A stretch of DNA of 64,000 bases from Loktanella gaetbuli (GTDB lineage: Bacteria > Pseudomonadota > Alphaproteobacteria > Rhodobacterales > Rhodobacteraceae). Location: positions 52,653 to 116,652 of the forward strand of contig NZ_JAJATZ010000009.1 of the NCBI RefSeq assembly GCF_020531945.1, read 5' to 3'. Position 1 is the first letter of the stretch; every line of letters starts with the position of its first letter. The notes under the pieces were generated by a model. It had not been told where the DNA came from, searched no databases, and saw nothing but the letters and a program-made list of their open reading frames with translations. Both the position numbers and the translations under genes were made by a program. Shown piece after piece: positions 1-9,500 of this stretch.

Positions 1-656
1 TGTTTGCGATCGTGCGCCTGCGGATCATGTTCCATGATCTCGCCTTTGAAGATCCAGACCTTGATCCCGATGATACCATAGGGGGTCATTGCCTCGTACA
101 GCGCGTAATCGATGTCGGCCCGCAGGGTGTGCAGGGGCACGCGGCCCTCGCGATACCATTCGGTCCGTGCGATTTCGGCACCACCCAGACGACCAGCGAG
201 GTTCACCCGGATGCCCAGGCCACCCATGCGCATGGTGTTCTGCACCGCACGCTTCATCGCGCGACGGAAGGACACACGGCGTTCCAGCTGCTGACCGATG
301 TTTTCGGCAACCAGGGCTGCGTCCAATTCGGGCTTGCGGACTTCGACGATGTTCAGGTGCAGTTCGGACGCCGTCAGTTTCGCCAGCTTCTGACGCAGAC
401 CTTCGATGTCTGCACCTTTCTTGCCGATGATGACGCCGGGACGGGCTGCGTGGATCGTGACGCGGCACTTGCGGTGCGGACGCTCGATGATCACGCGGCT
501 GACGCCGGATTGTGCACATTCCTTGCGGATGAACGCCTTGATGGCCAGGTCTTCCAGCAGCAGATCACCATAGTCCTTGGTGTTTGCAAACCAGCGGCTG
601 TCCCACGTGCGGTTCACCTGAAGACGCATGCCGATAGGATTAACTTTGTTACCCAT
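1..656 (-). CDS. rpsC: 30S ribosomal protein S3 (C-terminus outside window)
   Basis: Read on the minus strand, the ATG at 656 opens MGNKVNPIGMRL, the invariant start of bacterial S3. It continues through the KH-domain stretch with PGVIIGKKG and the S3 C-terminal domain (MGGLGIRVNLAGRL). The frame stays open to base 1, so about 218 residues are present and the tail is cut by the window edge. S3 sits at the mRNA entry channel of the 30S subunit. The start codon overlaps the rplV stop by one base (TAATG), which implies translational coupling in the S10 operon. Confidence 0.97.
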   Translation of the reverse strand, partial: MGNKVNPIGMRLQVNRTWDSRWFANTKDYGDLLLEDLAIKAFIRKECAQSGVSRVIIERPHRKCRVTIHAARPGVIIGKKGADIEGLRQKLAKLTASELHLNIVEVRKPELDAALVAENIGQQLERRVSFRRAMKRAVQNTMRMGGLGIRVNLAGRLGGAEIARTEWYREGRVPLHTLRADIDYALYEAMTPYGIIGIKVWIFKGEIMEHDPQAHDRK

Positions 657-1036
657 TACGCTTGCTCCTCAACTTGGCGCACCAGAATGGTGATTTCAGA
701 GAACGGCTTGACGATCTTGCCGAAACGGCCACGGGCCCGGGGGCGTCCGCGCTTCATCAACAGGTTTTTGCCCACATAGGCCTCGGCGACGATCAGTTCA
801 TCGACGTCCAGGTTGTGGTTGTTCTCTGCGTTGGCGATGGCCGACTGCAGGCACTTCTTCACGTCAGCTGCGATGCGCTTCTTGCTGAAAGTCAGGTCGG
901 TCAATGCCCGCTCGACTTTCTTGCCACGGATCAGCTCTGCGACGAGGTTCAGTTTCTGCGGCGAGGTACGCAGCATGCGCAGTTTTGCGCGGGCTTCGTT
1001 GTCGGCCACGCGGCGGGGATTCTTATCCTTGCTCAT
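656..1036 (-). CDS. rplV: 50S ribosomal protein L22
   Basis: A 126-residue protein with typical L22 segments: RMLRTSPQKLNLVAELIRGK near the N-terminus and the C-terminal hairpin region GRPRARGRFGKI. L22 lines the peptide exit tunnel of the 50S subunit. It lies between rpsS and rpsC in the usual S10-operon order, separated from rpsS by only a few bases. The start has a short N-terminal extension (MSKDKNPRR) as in other alphaproteobacteria. Confidence 0.97.
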   Translation of the reverse strand: MSKDKNPRRVADNEARAKLRMLRTSPQKLNLVAELIRGKKVERALTDLTFSKKRIAADVKKCLQSAIANAENNHNLDVDELIVAEAYVGKNLLMKRGRPRARGRFGKIVKPFSEITILVRQVEEQA

Positions 1037-1039
1037 GAC

Positions 1040-1318
1040 TTACTTCCGCTTCGCTTTTTTGTCGGCGGCGTGACCGTAATAGGTCCGCGTCGGGGAATAT
1101 TCACCGAACTTCTGACCGATCATGTCTTCGCTGACGTTGACGGGGATATGCTTCTTGCCGTTGTACACACCAAAGGTGAGACCAACGAACTGAGGCAGGA
1201 TGGTGGAGCGACGCGACCAGATCTTGATCACTTCGTTACGACCGCTTTCGCGCGCAGCTTCGGCTTTTTTCAGCACATAAGCGTCGACGAACGGGCCTTT
1301 CCAGACGGAACGAGCCAT
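1040..1318 (-). CDS. rpsS: 30S ribosomal protein S19
   Basis: A 92-residue protein beginning MARSVWKGPFVDAYVLKK and containing IKIWSRRSTILPQFVG, both hallmark S19 sequences. S19 binds 16S rRNA in the head of the 30S subunit together with S13. It follows rplB with a one-base gap and precedes rplV, the conserved S10-operon order. Confidence 0.97.
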   Translation of the reverse strand: MARSVWKGPFVDAYVLKKAEAARESGRNEVIKIWSRRSTILPQFVGLTFGVYNGKKHIPVNVSEDMIGQKFGEYSPTRTYYGHAADKKAKRK

Positions 1319-1319
1319 A

Positions 1320-2162
1320 TTAGCGGCCTTTCTTCTTTTGGTGACGCGTACGGATGATCAGGCTGCTGGAAGCCTTCTTCCGGTTACGGGTCTTGGCGCC
1401 TTTGGTGGGCTTGCCCCAGGGTGTCACGGGGTGACGACCACCGGAGGTCCGACCTTCACCACCGCCGTGCGGGTGATCGATCGGGTTCATCGCGACACCG
1501 CGGACCGAAGGACGCTTGCCCTTGTGGCGGGTGCGACCGGCCTTACCAAAGTTCTGGTTGGAGTTGTCGGGGTTCGACACGGCACCGATGGTGGCCATGC
1601 ATTCCTGACGCACCAGACGCAGTTCGCCCGAGGACAAACGGATCTGAGCGTAACCACCGTCACGACCGACGAACTGGGCGTAAGTGCCGGCGGAACGTGC
1701 GATCTGACCGCCCTTGCCTGCCTTCAGCTCGATGTTGTGAACGATCGTACCGATCGGCATGCCCGAGAACGGCATGGCGTTGCCCGGCTTGATGTCGGCC
1801 TTTGCGGACGCGATCACCTTGTCGCCGATGGACACACGCTGCGGTGCGAGGATGTAATTCTGAGTGCCGTCTTCGTACTGGATCAGCGCGATGAATGCGG
1901 TGCGGTTCGGGTCATATTCGATCCGCACGATAACAGCGGACATGTCCAGCTTGTTACGCTTGAAATCGACGATGCGGTACAGACGCTTTGCGCCCCCACC
2001 AATACGACGCGACGTGATCCGTCCGGTGTTGTTCCGGCCGCCCGATTTCGTCAGACCCTCGGTGAGGGATTTGACGGGACGTCCTTTCCAAAGCTCCGAA
2101 CGGTCGATCAGCACCAGCCCACGCTGGCCCGGCGTCGTCGGCTTATACGACTTGAGTGCCAT
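1320..2162 (-). CDS. rplB: 50S ribosomal protein L2
   Basis: The protein of 280 residues starts MALKSYKPTTPGQRG at 2162; the frame extends upstream, but this is the conserved L2 start and it has GGAAGAAG upstream. It carries the L2 signature MNPIDHPHGGGEGRTSGG near the C-terminus, the segment next to the peptidyl transferase centre. L2 is needed for subunit association. The gene usually upstream, rplW, is not adjacent here; an autotransporter gene ends about 300 bases away instead. Confidence 0.97.
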   Translation of the reverse strand: MALKSYKPTTPGQRGLVLIDRSELWKGRPVKSLTEGLTKSGGRNNTGRITSRRIGGGAKRLYRIVDFKRNKLDMSAVIVRIEYDPNRTAFIALIQYEDGTQNYILAPQRVSIGDKVIASAKADIKPGNAMPFSGMPIGTIVHNIELKAGKGGQIARSAGTYAQFVGRDGGYAQIRLSSGELRLVRQECMATIGAVSNPDNSNQNFGKAGRTRHKGKRPSVRGVAMNPIDHPHGGGEGRTSGGRHPVTPWGKPTKGAKTRNRKKASSSLIIRTRHQKKKGR

Positions 2163-2467
2163 GTTAGCTTCTTCCGTTTGCTTGGCGGGTCCACTGACGC
2201 GGACCCTGATGTGAAGGCCCCCGTAGGTGCCAAAGAATAAACCAAACGGCCCCGGAACGAATCCGAGGCCGGTCAGTTGGCGGCTGATAGCAGGGGGGCG
2301 CCGGGGTGGCAAGTCCATTGCTCATTGCCGACAGCGTTTCCACAAGGCCGTGCTTGGACAGAGTCGAACTGCCGCTGCCTGCCCCACACCCCGTGGCCAA
2401 AGCAAAGGGCACCCCGATTGCGCGGGATGCCCTTGTTTCAATGCTGCCGGATCAGACCGGCCCGAGA
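2163..2467. other. Intergenic region upstream of rplB
   Basis: About 300 bases without a credible gene. It must hold the leader, and possibly a local promoter, of the rplB-rpsS-rplV-rpsC group, since the neighbouring upstream gene is an autotransporter with its own hairpin at 2403-2435. I saw no convincing -35/-10 pair by eye. Short frames here are shadows. Confidence 0.5.
2403..2435 (-). terminator. Stem-loop 3' of the autotransporter gene
   Basis: The bases CAAAGGGCA (2403-2411) pair with TGCCCTTG (2428-2435), with one bulge, and the inner CCCC/CGGG bases add to the stem. It lies 30 bases beyond the autotransporter stop. Read on the minus strand it is followed by only a weak T-rich stretch, so it may be a terminator or an mRNA 3' stabiliser. 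Confidence 0.5.
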
Positions 2468-5149
2468 TCAGAAGTGGAAACGCACCTCTGCGGTGATGCC
2501 GTAGCTGTCCACATTGTCGCCAAACCGGCCGTCGATGCGGATCTGCTGGTCGATCTGATCGACCGGACCATCGTTGAACAGCTGCGAGAACGTGTAGCCA
2601 AAGCTGGCCTCGGTAAAGCTACCCAGGTTGCCGGTCGACAGTGTTTCCGTGCCGCCACCGTTTGCGAGGGTAAAGGTGCCCACCTGATCGTCGGACAGGT
2701 CGTCGAACAAGGAGACCGTACCACGGAACCGCTGCTGCGAGTCACCCGAAGGCGAGTTGATGGTTTTCTGAACTGTCCCGCCAACATAGGCCAGCGTGCG
2801 GGTGTGATCGTCCAGCGACAGCGTGCTGCCATCGCCAAAGCCAAGGTTCGAGAACTGCATGCGCTCGACCGACACACCGGCGCTGGGAATGATCGCCCAG
2901 CCTTCCTGCGGCAGTGCGTAGAAATAACGCGCCGCAAGCGAAACACCCAGGCCGCTGACGCTGAACTCACTGTCGTTCAGGCTAACGGCCGAGTTCGAGA
3001 TTTCGCTGTTGGTCCGTGTTCCGGTCAACTGGCCGTCGATCAGCAGCGACCCCTTGGTCGCGGCGACATAGGCACCGAACGACAACTGGTCGAAATCGGT
3101 CGCGGTTGTCGACGCGGCGACGGAGCCGATCGCATCCACCGGCACGCTGGACTGACCGGTCACGGCAGACACCTGACCACCCATGACCAGATCAAATCCG
3201 CCAGGGCCGCCCTGCACGCAGGCCACGTCACGTCCCAAGGTCACACCACCATAGGTGATGTTCACGTCGTTATCGGTCTGGCCCAGCGAATCTGTGGTGG
3301 TGACAGTTCCATCTGCCTCGCCCGAAATCGCACGTGCCCAAAGCCCGCGACCGCAGGTGTCAGCGGCCTGTGTCGCGCTTTGCGTCACAAAGGCCGACGC
3401 CGGGCGGTTCACGATCGAACCGATCAGAGCATTTGTTGCTGCGACGCCACCGATCACACCGCCAACAGCAGGTGTCACCGAGACCGTATAGGCCAGGTTG
3501 TCGCCGTTCTGCGTCAGCGCGGTCACGGTCGTCCCACCCGGCAGCGCCTGGAGCCCAACCTCGAAATCGTCGGGATCAACCGTGCCGCCGTCGCCGATGA
3601 CGACATCGACAGGGTCAGTCTGAAGCCCGGTGCCTGCGTTGACGAAATTCAACGTCTGCACCGCCGATACGTCGCCCGGGCTTTCGAGCGTGATGGTGTC
3701 GACGTTGGGTGCAGCTGCCGATGTGTTCACGTCCAGATTGAACGTGTTGCTGCCCGTGATCGCGCCACCGATGGTGATGTTGTCCGTTGTGCCACGGCCG
3801 CGCATGTCGATGATGCCCGCACCGTTCACGTCGCCACCGATCCGGGTCTGACCGGATGCCGCCAGAACGGCCGAATTGCTGGACCCCAGATTGGCGGATG
3901 TGTAGTCCCCGCCGATCGTGCCACCGTCCAGCTGCACGGTCCGCGCGTTCATCACGTCACCGTTGTAGGTGCCTGCGATCGACAGGTTACCGTACACGTT
4001 GTTGATTGAACCACCTGCGACGACTGCGCCGTCACGGATATCAATCCGACCAGGACCACGGTTATCGATATCACCCAGCAAACCTGCCGACCCACCCTCG
4101 ACCCGGATTTCCCCGCTGTTGAAGATATCACCGTCGATTACGCCCGACAGTTTGATCAGGCCGGTGTTTTCGACATCACCGTCAAGCGTTCCGGACACGT
4201 TCAGGTCACCAATGTTCTGCAGGTCCGACACCATCGTGCCGTCGATGATGCCGCGACCACCGTCAGAAACGCGCGCGCCGCCAATCGTCGTCAATGTCGC
4301 CCCGTCGGCGACCGTCATGGTATCCATGAAGACCCGCACGCCCGCGACTGTGGAATCGCCGTCAAACACCGTTTGTCCGTCACGCACGTTCACGGCGCCA
4401 TCCACATCGCCCGCAATGAATGTACGGCCAAAGGACGTCACCGTTCCGATGATGTCACCACTGGCGACAAACAGCGCGTTGTTGGAAACGTTGACGCCGC
4501 GCGTCGTGAGCGTTGCCCCACCGTCGATTAGGTAGTCACCCCTGATCTGCGTCACCCCAGACACATCGACATCACCGAACTGAAACACATCCTGACCCGC
4601 GGATGCCAGATTACCAGTCACAGAGACATCACCCAAGTCGATCAGACCGCTGCCAGACAGGTTCAGCGTACCGGCAATTTCGATACCGTCGAGAACAACA
4701 AACGCACCCGGAGCGACCCGCAGCGCCTCAAGCGCGAGTTGGCTTGGCCCGGTGATCGTCACGTCCGCTGCCCGCACGAAAACGTCGCCCGCGCGCACGA
4801 TACCATCCCCACCCTGATCATCGACTGTGATCGTAAAACCCGGGGCCGCATTGGAATCACGGATGACAACGTCATCGAAGGGGCGGAACCCGACACTGCC
4901 CGTGCCGTCGTTCCAGTTTTCGACCGTCCGCTCATCATCCCAAGTGCCGTCACCCGAGGTGACCGTAGCGCCGTCACCGGACACGATATCCCATGTCAGC
5001 GTCTGCGCGTCGGCGTGGGATACACCCAGCGTCACCACCGCGCCTGTCGCAAACGTCAGTACGAGGGCAGTCGCGCGGCCCAGACGGCAATGGCCAGCCA
5101 AGGATTTTTGACGGATACCGGTTTGGCGGAGGTTGGAGTTGTCAGTCAT
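2468..5149 (-). CDS. Autotransporter (type Va) with beta-helix passenger
   Basis: About 893 residues from the ATG at 5149 (MTDNSNLRQ), chosen because a basic stretch and a long hydrophobic signal (ATALVLTFATGAVVTLG, cut near SHADAQ) follow and GAGGG precedes. Residues of about 50-520 form a Gly/Asp/Val-rich passenger of short degenerate repeats alternating GDV/GTL motifs, typical of a beta-solenoid. The final 270 residues form an outer-membrane beta-barrel, with the repeated aromatic pattern ending in ...AEVRFHF and the terminal Phe recognised by the BAM complex. The passenger is therefore exported to the cell surface; its target is unknown. I see no protease triad or adhesion motif. It is a single gene with a hairpin downstream. 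Confidence 0.85.
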   Translation of the reverse strand: MTDNSNLRQTGIRQKSLAGHCRLGRATALVLTFATGAVVTLGVSHADAQTLTWDIVSGDGATVTSGDGTWDDERTVENWNDGTGSVGFRPFDDVVIRDSNAAPGFTITVDDQGGDGIVRAGDVFVRAADVTITGPSQLALEALRVAPGAFVVLDGIEIAGTLNLSGSGLIDLGDVSVTGNLASAGQDVFQFGDVDVSGVTQIRGDYLIDGGATLTTRGVNVSNNALFVASGDIIGTVTSFGRTFIAGDVDGAVNVRDGQTVFDGDSTVAGVRVFMDTMTVADGATLTTIGGARVSDGGRGIIDGTMVSDLQNIGDLNVSGTLDGDVENTGLIKLSGVIDGDIFNSGEIRVEGGSAGLLGDIDNRGPGRIDIRDGAVVAGGSINNVYGNLSIAGTYNGDVMNARTVQLDGGTIGGDYTSANLGSSNSAVLAASGQTRIGGDVNGAGIIDMRGRGTTDNITIGGAITGSNTFNLDVNTSAAAPNVDTITLESPGDVSAVQTLNFVNAGTGLQTDPVDVVIGDGGTVDPDDFEVGLQALPGGTTVTALTQNGDNLAYTVSVTPAVGGVIGGVAATNALIGSIVNRPASAFVTQSATQAADTCGRGLWARAISGEADGTVTTTDSLGQTDNDVNITYGGVTLGRDVACVQGGPGGFDLVMGGQVSAVTGQSSVPVDAIGSVAASTTATDFDQLSFGAYVAATKGSLLIDGQLTGTRTNSEISNSAVSLNDSEFSVSGLGVSLAARYFYALPQEGWAIIPSAGVSVERMQFSNLGFGDGSTLSLDDHTRTLAYVGGTVQKTINSPSGDSQQRFRGTVSLFDDLSDDQVGTFTLANGGGTETLSTGNLGSFTEASFGYTFSQLFNDGPVDQIDQQIRIDGRFGDNVDSYGITAEVRFHF

Positions 5150-5402
5150 GATGCCCTCAATGCAGCGAATGCGTCTAAAAATTTTGTTCAGCGTCGACCT
5201 GTGGCCGATCGGGTGTGTCCCGTGTTGCGAACCTGCGGGGGCGAAAATTTGCCGATTACGCAAGGTCACGATCACTTTCTATTGTATTTAGGAGTTTACG
5301 TAAGGACCGGAGTCAAGGGCAACGGCCACAATATTGCCGTAAATCCCTTAGCAGGTGCGCAATTGCACCGATTTGAAACGATTGTTCGCAATGGCCTATG
5401 TT
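5150..5402. other. Intergenic region upstream of the autotransporter
   Basis: About 250 bases, relatively AT-rich for this genome, between the end of the Tad-like operon and the autotransporter start. It probably carries the autotransporter promoter. No gene and no clear operator are visible. Confidence 0.4.
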
Positions 5403-5894
5403 TTAGGCAGATGCCAGATAACGCAACGCGCCAACTAGCAAAACGCCGGCCAACGGCACGCCCAAGGGATATTGTCGTACGTTCTGCCAGGATTTGCGGA
5501 TTGATTTCAGCGCGATTCCGCTGACGATCAAACTGATGACCACGTGCAACACCAGCAGCCCGTAGAACACCCAGACCGCGTTCCAGAATTGTGCAGACGG
5601 CACCAGCGCCAGCGTGACGCACAAGAGCTTGATATCGCCACCGCCGATCCGCGCCTTTTGATAGATCAGCACCCCGACCACAAACACGGCGATCGCCAGA
5701 CCGAGGCCACGCAGCACCTCGAACCAAGGCAACAGGAACAGCGCTGCAATCAACCAGACCGCCGCCAGCACCGCGACAGCCGCATTGCTGATCCTGCGGG
5801 CCGAAATATCCGTCCAGATGATCCATGTGGAAATCAGGGCCACCGCCAAGGCGAGGCCAAGCGACAACAACGTCGGGTCCGGCAGGCCGATCAT
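5403..5894 (-). CDS. tadV: Prepilin peptidase, TadV/CpaA type
   Basis: A 163-residue polytopic membrane protein with the two aspartates of type IV prepilin aspartic peptidases: Asp in WTDISARRISN near residue 28 and the GxGD motif GGGDIKL near residue 88. The length fits the short CpaA/TadV family, which lacks the N-methylase domain of PilD. It would cleave the type III leaders of the small Flp-like proteins and of the TadE/G-like proteins encoded in the same locus. It overlaps the upstream gene by 4 bases and is the last gene of the minus-strand operon. Confidence 0.88.
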   Translation of the reverse strand: MIGLPDPTLLSLGLALAVALISTWIIWTDISARRISNAAVAVLAAVWLIAALFLLPWFEVLRGLGLAIAVFVVGVLIYQKARIGGGDIKLLCVTLALVPSAQFWNAVWVFYGLLVLHVVISLIVSGIALKSIRKSWQNVRQYPLGVPLAGVLLVGALRYLASA

Positions 5895-6523
5895 TCCAGC
5901 GGCACCAGCAAATCAATGCGGACATAGCCCTGCCCGCCAGCCAGTCGCGCCCAATCGTATCCCGGCTCACGGCCCGGCACGATCGCCACCACATCCAGCA
6001 CCGCCCCCTCGGGTGCGCGGCCCACACGCGCCGAATCCTGTGCAGAGGACGGCAGCGCGCGGACAGAGGCCACCACGACGCGGACCCGGTAGCGTGCGAT
6101 CATTGGCGCATCTGCAACGCCTGGCAGGCGCGCCGCGATCGCCCGCCGCTGCGGCGCAGTCAGGGCACTGTCAGGCATCGCCATCTGGATCAGGATTTCG
6201 TTCACCAGTGCTGCGACAGCCGCATCCTGCGGCCCGTTGTCCGTGACCAGGCGGTCCAGCTGCATCAGCTGTGCTGCAATCAGTCCCCGCTGGGCCGCGT
6301 CCAACAGATCGGCCCCCAACTCCTGCGTGCGCATCAGGTTGGTGTAACCTTGTTGCGCTGTGACACTATCGCCTTGCGACAGCGCGGCAAAGGCCTGCTG
6401 AAACTGGTCACGCACCGATAGATCGGTCGCGGATTGCGCAACCGCAGGACATGCGGTCACCCAGATGACGCATGTCGCAGCAACCGCACGCCACCGGCGT
6501 GTCATGCACGCCCAGGCGGTCAT
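5891..6523 (-). CDS. Exported SH3-domain protein of the Tad-like operon
   Basis: About 210 residues. The start at 6523 is chosen for its ATGA overlap with the pseudokinase stop. An N-terminal export signal (AVAATCVIWVTACPAVAQS) is followed by a helical region containing QGDSVTAQQGYTNLMRTQE, which resembles a single TPR-like repeat, and a C-terminal bacterial SH3-like domain (VVVASVRALPSS...YDWARLAGGQGYVRIDLLVP). SH3b domains of this kind usually bind peptidoglycan or periplasmic partners. The role is inferred to be envelope anchoring of the machine. The cysteine in the signal region (TACPA) leaves a lipoprotein possible, though no clean lipobox is seen. Confidence 0.6.
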   Translation of the reverse strand: MTAWACMTRRWRAVAATCVIWVTACPAVAQSATDLSVRDQFQQAFAALSQGDSVTAQQGYTNLMRTQELGADLLDAAQRGLIAAQLMQLDRLVTDNGPQDAAVAALVNEILIQMAMPDSALTAPQRRAIAARLPGVADAPMIARYRVRVVVASVRALPSSAQDSARVGRAPEGAVLDVVAIVPGREPGYDWARLAGGQGYVRIDLLVPLE

Positions 6524-9500
6524 TCCCCCGCGCAAATCGCGCCAAAGGCGAGACGAAAGCCGACCTCTGGCAGGCGGCTTTGACCATCCAGACAGGTCGG
6601 TGCCTCGAGTGGGGCAGCAGTATCGACGCCCGCGTAGAACGGCCGCGCAACCGAGGATTCGCCACAGGCTGTTCCGGTCATTTCGACACCTGCGGATGCG
6701 GGGTCAGCCTGACTGATCAGCGCGACCAGTGGCGCAGGCACCAGGCAGACGGCCTCGCCGCTTTGTTCGGACAAATGCCGGGCGTAGGACAACGCAAGAA
6801 ATCCGCTGATGTTGGTCGCGGTTTCCGATGTCTCGGCCTGGGTGGTTGCCGCGATTTCGGTCAGGACCGCTGCCTGGTTCGGTTGCAGACCGTCGCCCCA
6901 GGCCTGCACCTCGGCCAGGGTCACAGGGGCCATGCCGACGCAGTGCTGTCCGGCAAGCGCATCAAGACTGCCTTCTTGCGGCGCATATGCCGCCGGCAGC
7001 GCGGCCAGGTCTTCGGACCGGACGACAAGCGCCGCCATGTCGTACCCCTCAAAGGTGCAGTTGAGCAGCGCACCGGCGTCAAAGTCGGACACCAGTTTGC
7101 GCAGGGTCGCGTTCTGTTCGGCCAACATGCTGTTGCCGGACAGGATATCCACGGCATCGGGGTCACCGAACCCCGCGACGGCCTCGACATAGGCCGGGTG
7201 CGTGCCCAGCCCGGTTTCCGCAATACCGGCGGTCAGCGCCTCGTTTTCGGACGCAAGCGTCTGGCGCTGCGCCTGCGCACGTTCCAGTGCCGTGGTCCGG
7301 GCCGCGATTTCGGCCGTCAGGTCGGCGGCGCGGTCACGCAGGTCAGCCAGTGCATCGGCGGTTTCCGGCACGGCGGTCGCGGCCAGTTCGGCTGCACGTT
7401 CGGCCAGATCGAAATTGCCGGGGATCTCGGTCAGCCCGGCGACCTCTTCGGCAGCGGCATAGGCCTCCGCTGCGTCATTCAGGACGGATTTCCCTTGGGC
7501 CCGGATCGTGGCAGCCGTCAGTTGCGGCAGCCCTGCGGCACAGGCGGCAAAGGCCTCTCGGTCGGCCTCTCCGTCCGTTACCTGCGCGGCAGCGGTGCGC
7601 GCGGTGTCCAGCGCCTGCGCCTCGTCCCAGGTGGTCAGCAGCGCGGCCTGTTCGGCATATTCGGCGGCAAAGCTGTCGCATTGCGCGCGCCCCGCCTGCC
7701 ATTCCGCCGCCAGTTCGGCATCCAGCGTCGACAATTGGGTGGTCAGGTCTGCCCAGCGCGGCAAGGCGTCGGGGTTGACCGGCAGTTCGGACATCGCAGC
7801 CGTCGCGGTCTGCCATTCGTCCACATCATCATAACCCGCCTGCCCTGCCCCATCGGCAAGCGTGGCAATCGTGTCGCGCAGTTCCGCGATTTCCGACAAC
7901 GCCTGCGCACCCTGACCGCCGGCCTCACCCACGGCGCCCTGCAATTGCGCCACGGCAGCATAGACGGCCTGAACAGCCTCGGACGTCAGGGCCTGCGGCT
8001 GGTTTGGCAGGTCGGCGATGTCAGCCTCGAGTGCGGACCACTGCGCGCTTTCGCCCAGGCTGGCCCGCAGATCGGCGATTTCATCAAGCAGATCCTGCCG
8101 CTGTGCCCCCAGATCGCGGGTCAGCCCCGACATCAGGGCGGATTCACCGGCGGCTTGCGCCTCGGACAGGGTGCGCAGCGCCGGGGCGGATGTGTCCTGT
8201 GCTGCGGCCGCGCCCAGCGCATCGAACGCAGGACCCGTGTCATTTGCATCTGCGGGCAGTGACCAGATGCCTGCGACCTCGTCGCGCAAGGCAGCGAGGG
8301 CGGTCGCCCGATCCTGAAGGGTGGCCATATGGGCCGCGATCAATGCGTCCGTCGCTGTGATGATGCCTGCCTCGCGTTCCGCGATAGGCAGGTCTGCGGC
8401 GTCACCCAGTTCGGCAACGGCGCGGGCGTCGTTCAACGCAGGGGCACCCGCCATCGCCGGATTTTCGGCGGCAAACGCGATTTCATCCTCAAGCGCTGTC
8501 TGCAGTCCGGCCATGTAGTCACCTGCCAGCGCCGTCGCACGCGCGTTGATCTGGGGACAATCCCGCACGGCGGCCCTGATGTTGTCGGTGGTGTCGGGCG
8601 GCGGCAATGCGGTGCGGTCCGCGACCAATGCATCCCAATCCGCCGTGGTGGCAAAACCCGTTTCGCCCAATGTCTCGAACGTCGCGGCCATCTGACCGCA
8701 GACCTCGGCGGCCTCGTTCATGGCCGCGGCGCGTTCGGCCGCAATGCGGTCCTTTTCAAGCTTGTCCACGTACCAAAGTCCGCCGGATCCGACCAACAGG
8801 ACGGACCCGATCGCAGCGGCTGTCAGCATCCCGAATTTCGATTTCTTGGGTGGCATTCCGGTGCCCATGCCCGCCGCGCCAAGGCCAGCACCCACCACCG
8901 GCGCGGTCGACACGTTCAGCGTGTTGCGCAGCGCCGAGATGAACAGATCGACGGTGCCAAATCGGTCATCGGGCACCGGCGACGTGGCGCGCGCGAACAG
9001 CGCCGCAAGGTCGAGCGACATTTCGTTGTCGGTCGCCGCGCGCAGGGCGGTGTCGTCGATCCCGACCTTGCGCTCGGCCCGGTTGACCCAGAAATCGATG
9101 TTCTGGAGCATCGGCAGCACATCGTCCTTGGTCGTGACCTCTGGCGCGCTGAACACCTTGGCGAAACCGACCGGACCGGCCAGGAAATAGATCAACAGGG
9201 CCGCCAGTGAATAAACGCGGTCCGGCCCCGATGCCGGCTGCGCGCTGCCGTTTGCCACCCGTTCAGGCGCCGTAAAGGCCGGCTCGTGCGGGGTGTTGCG
9301 TCCCAGCGGCGATGTGCCGGGAAAATAAACCAGATCAATCAGCAGTTTGACACCGTTCCCGTCGGGAACCACCTGCGTGGTCGACACGCCGAATTCGGGC
9401 AGGCGCAGGTCCATGTTTTCCAGCGCGTTCACACCGTCGAGAAACGCAACTGCAGCCCCCTGTCGCTGGGCGTAGGGGATATTGGTTCCCTCGAACCATG

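Noticed and set aside
2306..4009. Open frame of 567 codons on the plus strand opposite the autotransporter
   Set aside because: It is antisense to a well-supported autotransporter, has Arg/Gln/His-rich composition typical of high-GC shadow frames, no signal or domain, and no ribosome-binding site.
6472..8262. Open frame of 596 codons on the plus strand opposite the pseudokinase gene
   Set aside because: Shadow of a GC-rich, Ala-rich coding region; composition is Arg/Gly/Gln-rich without recognisable motifs.
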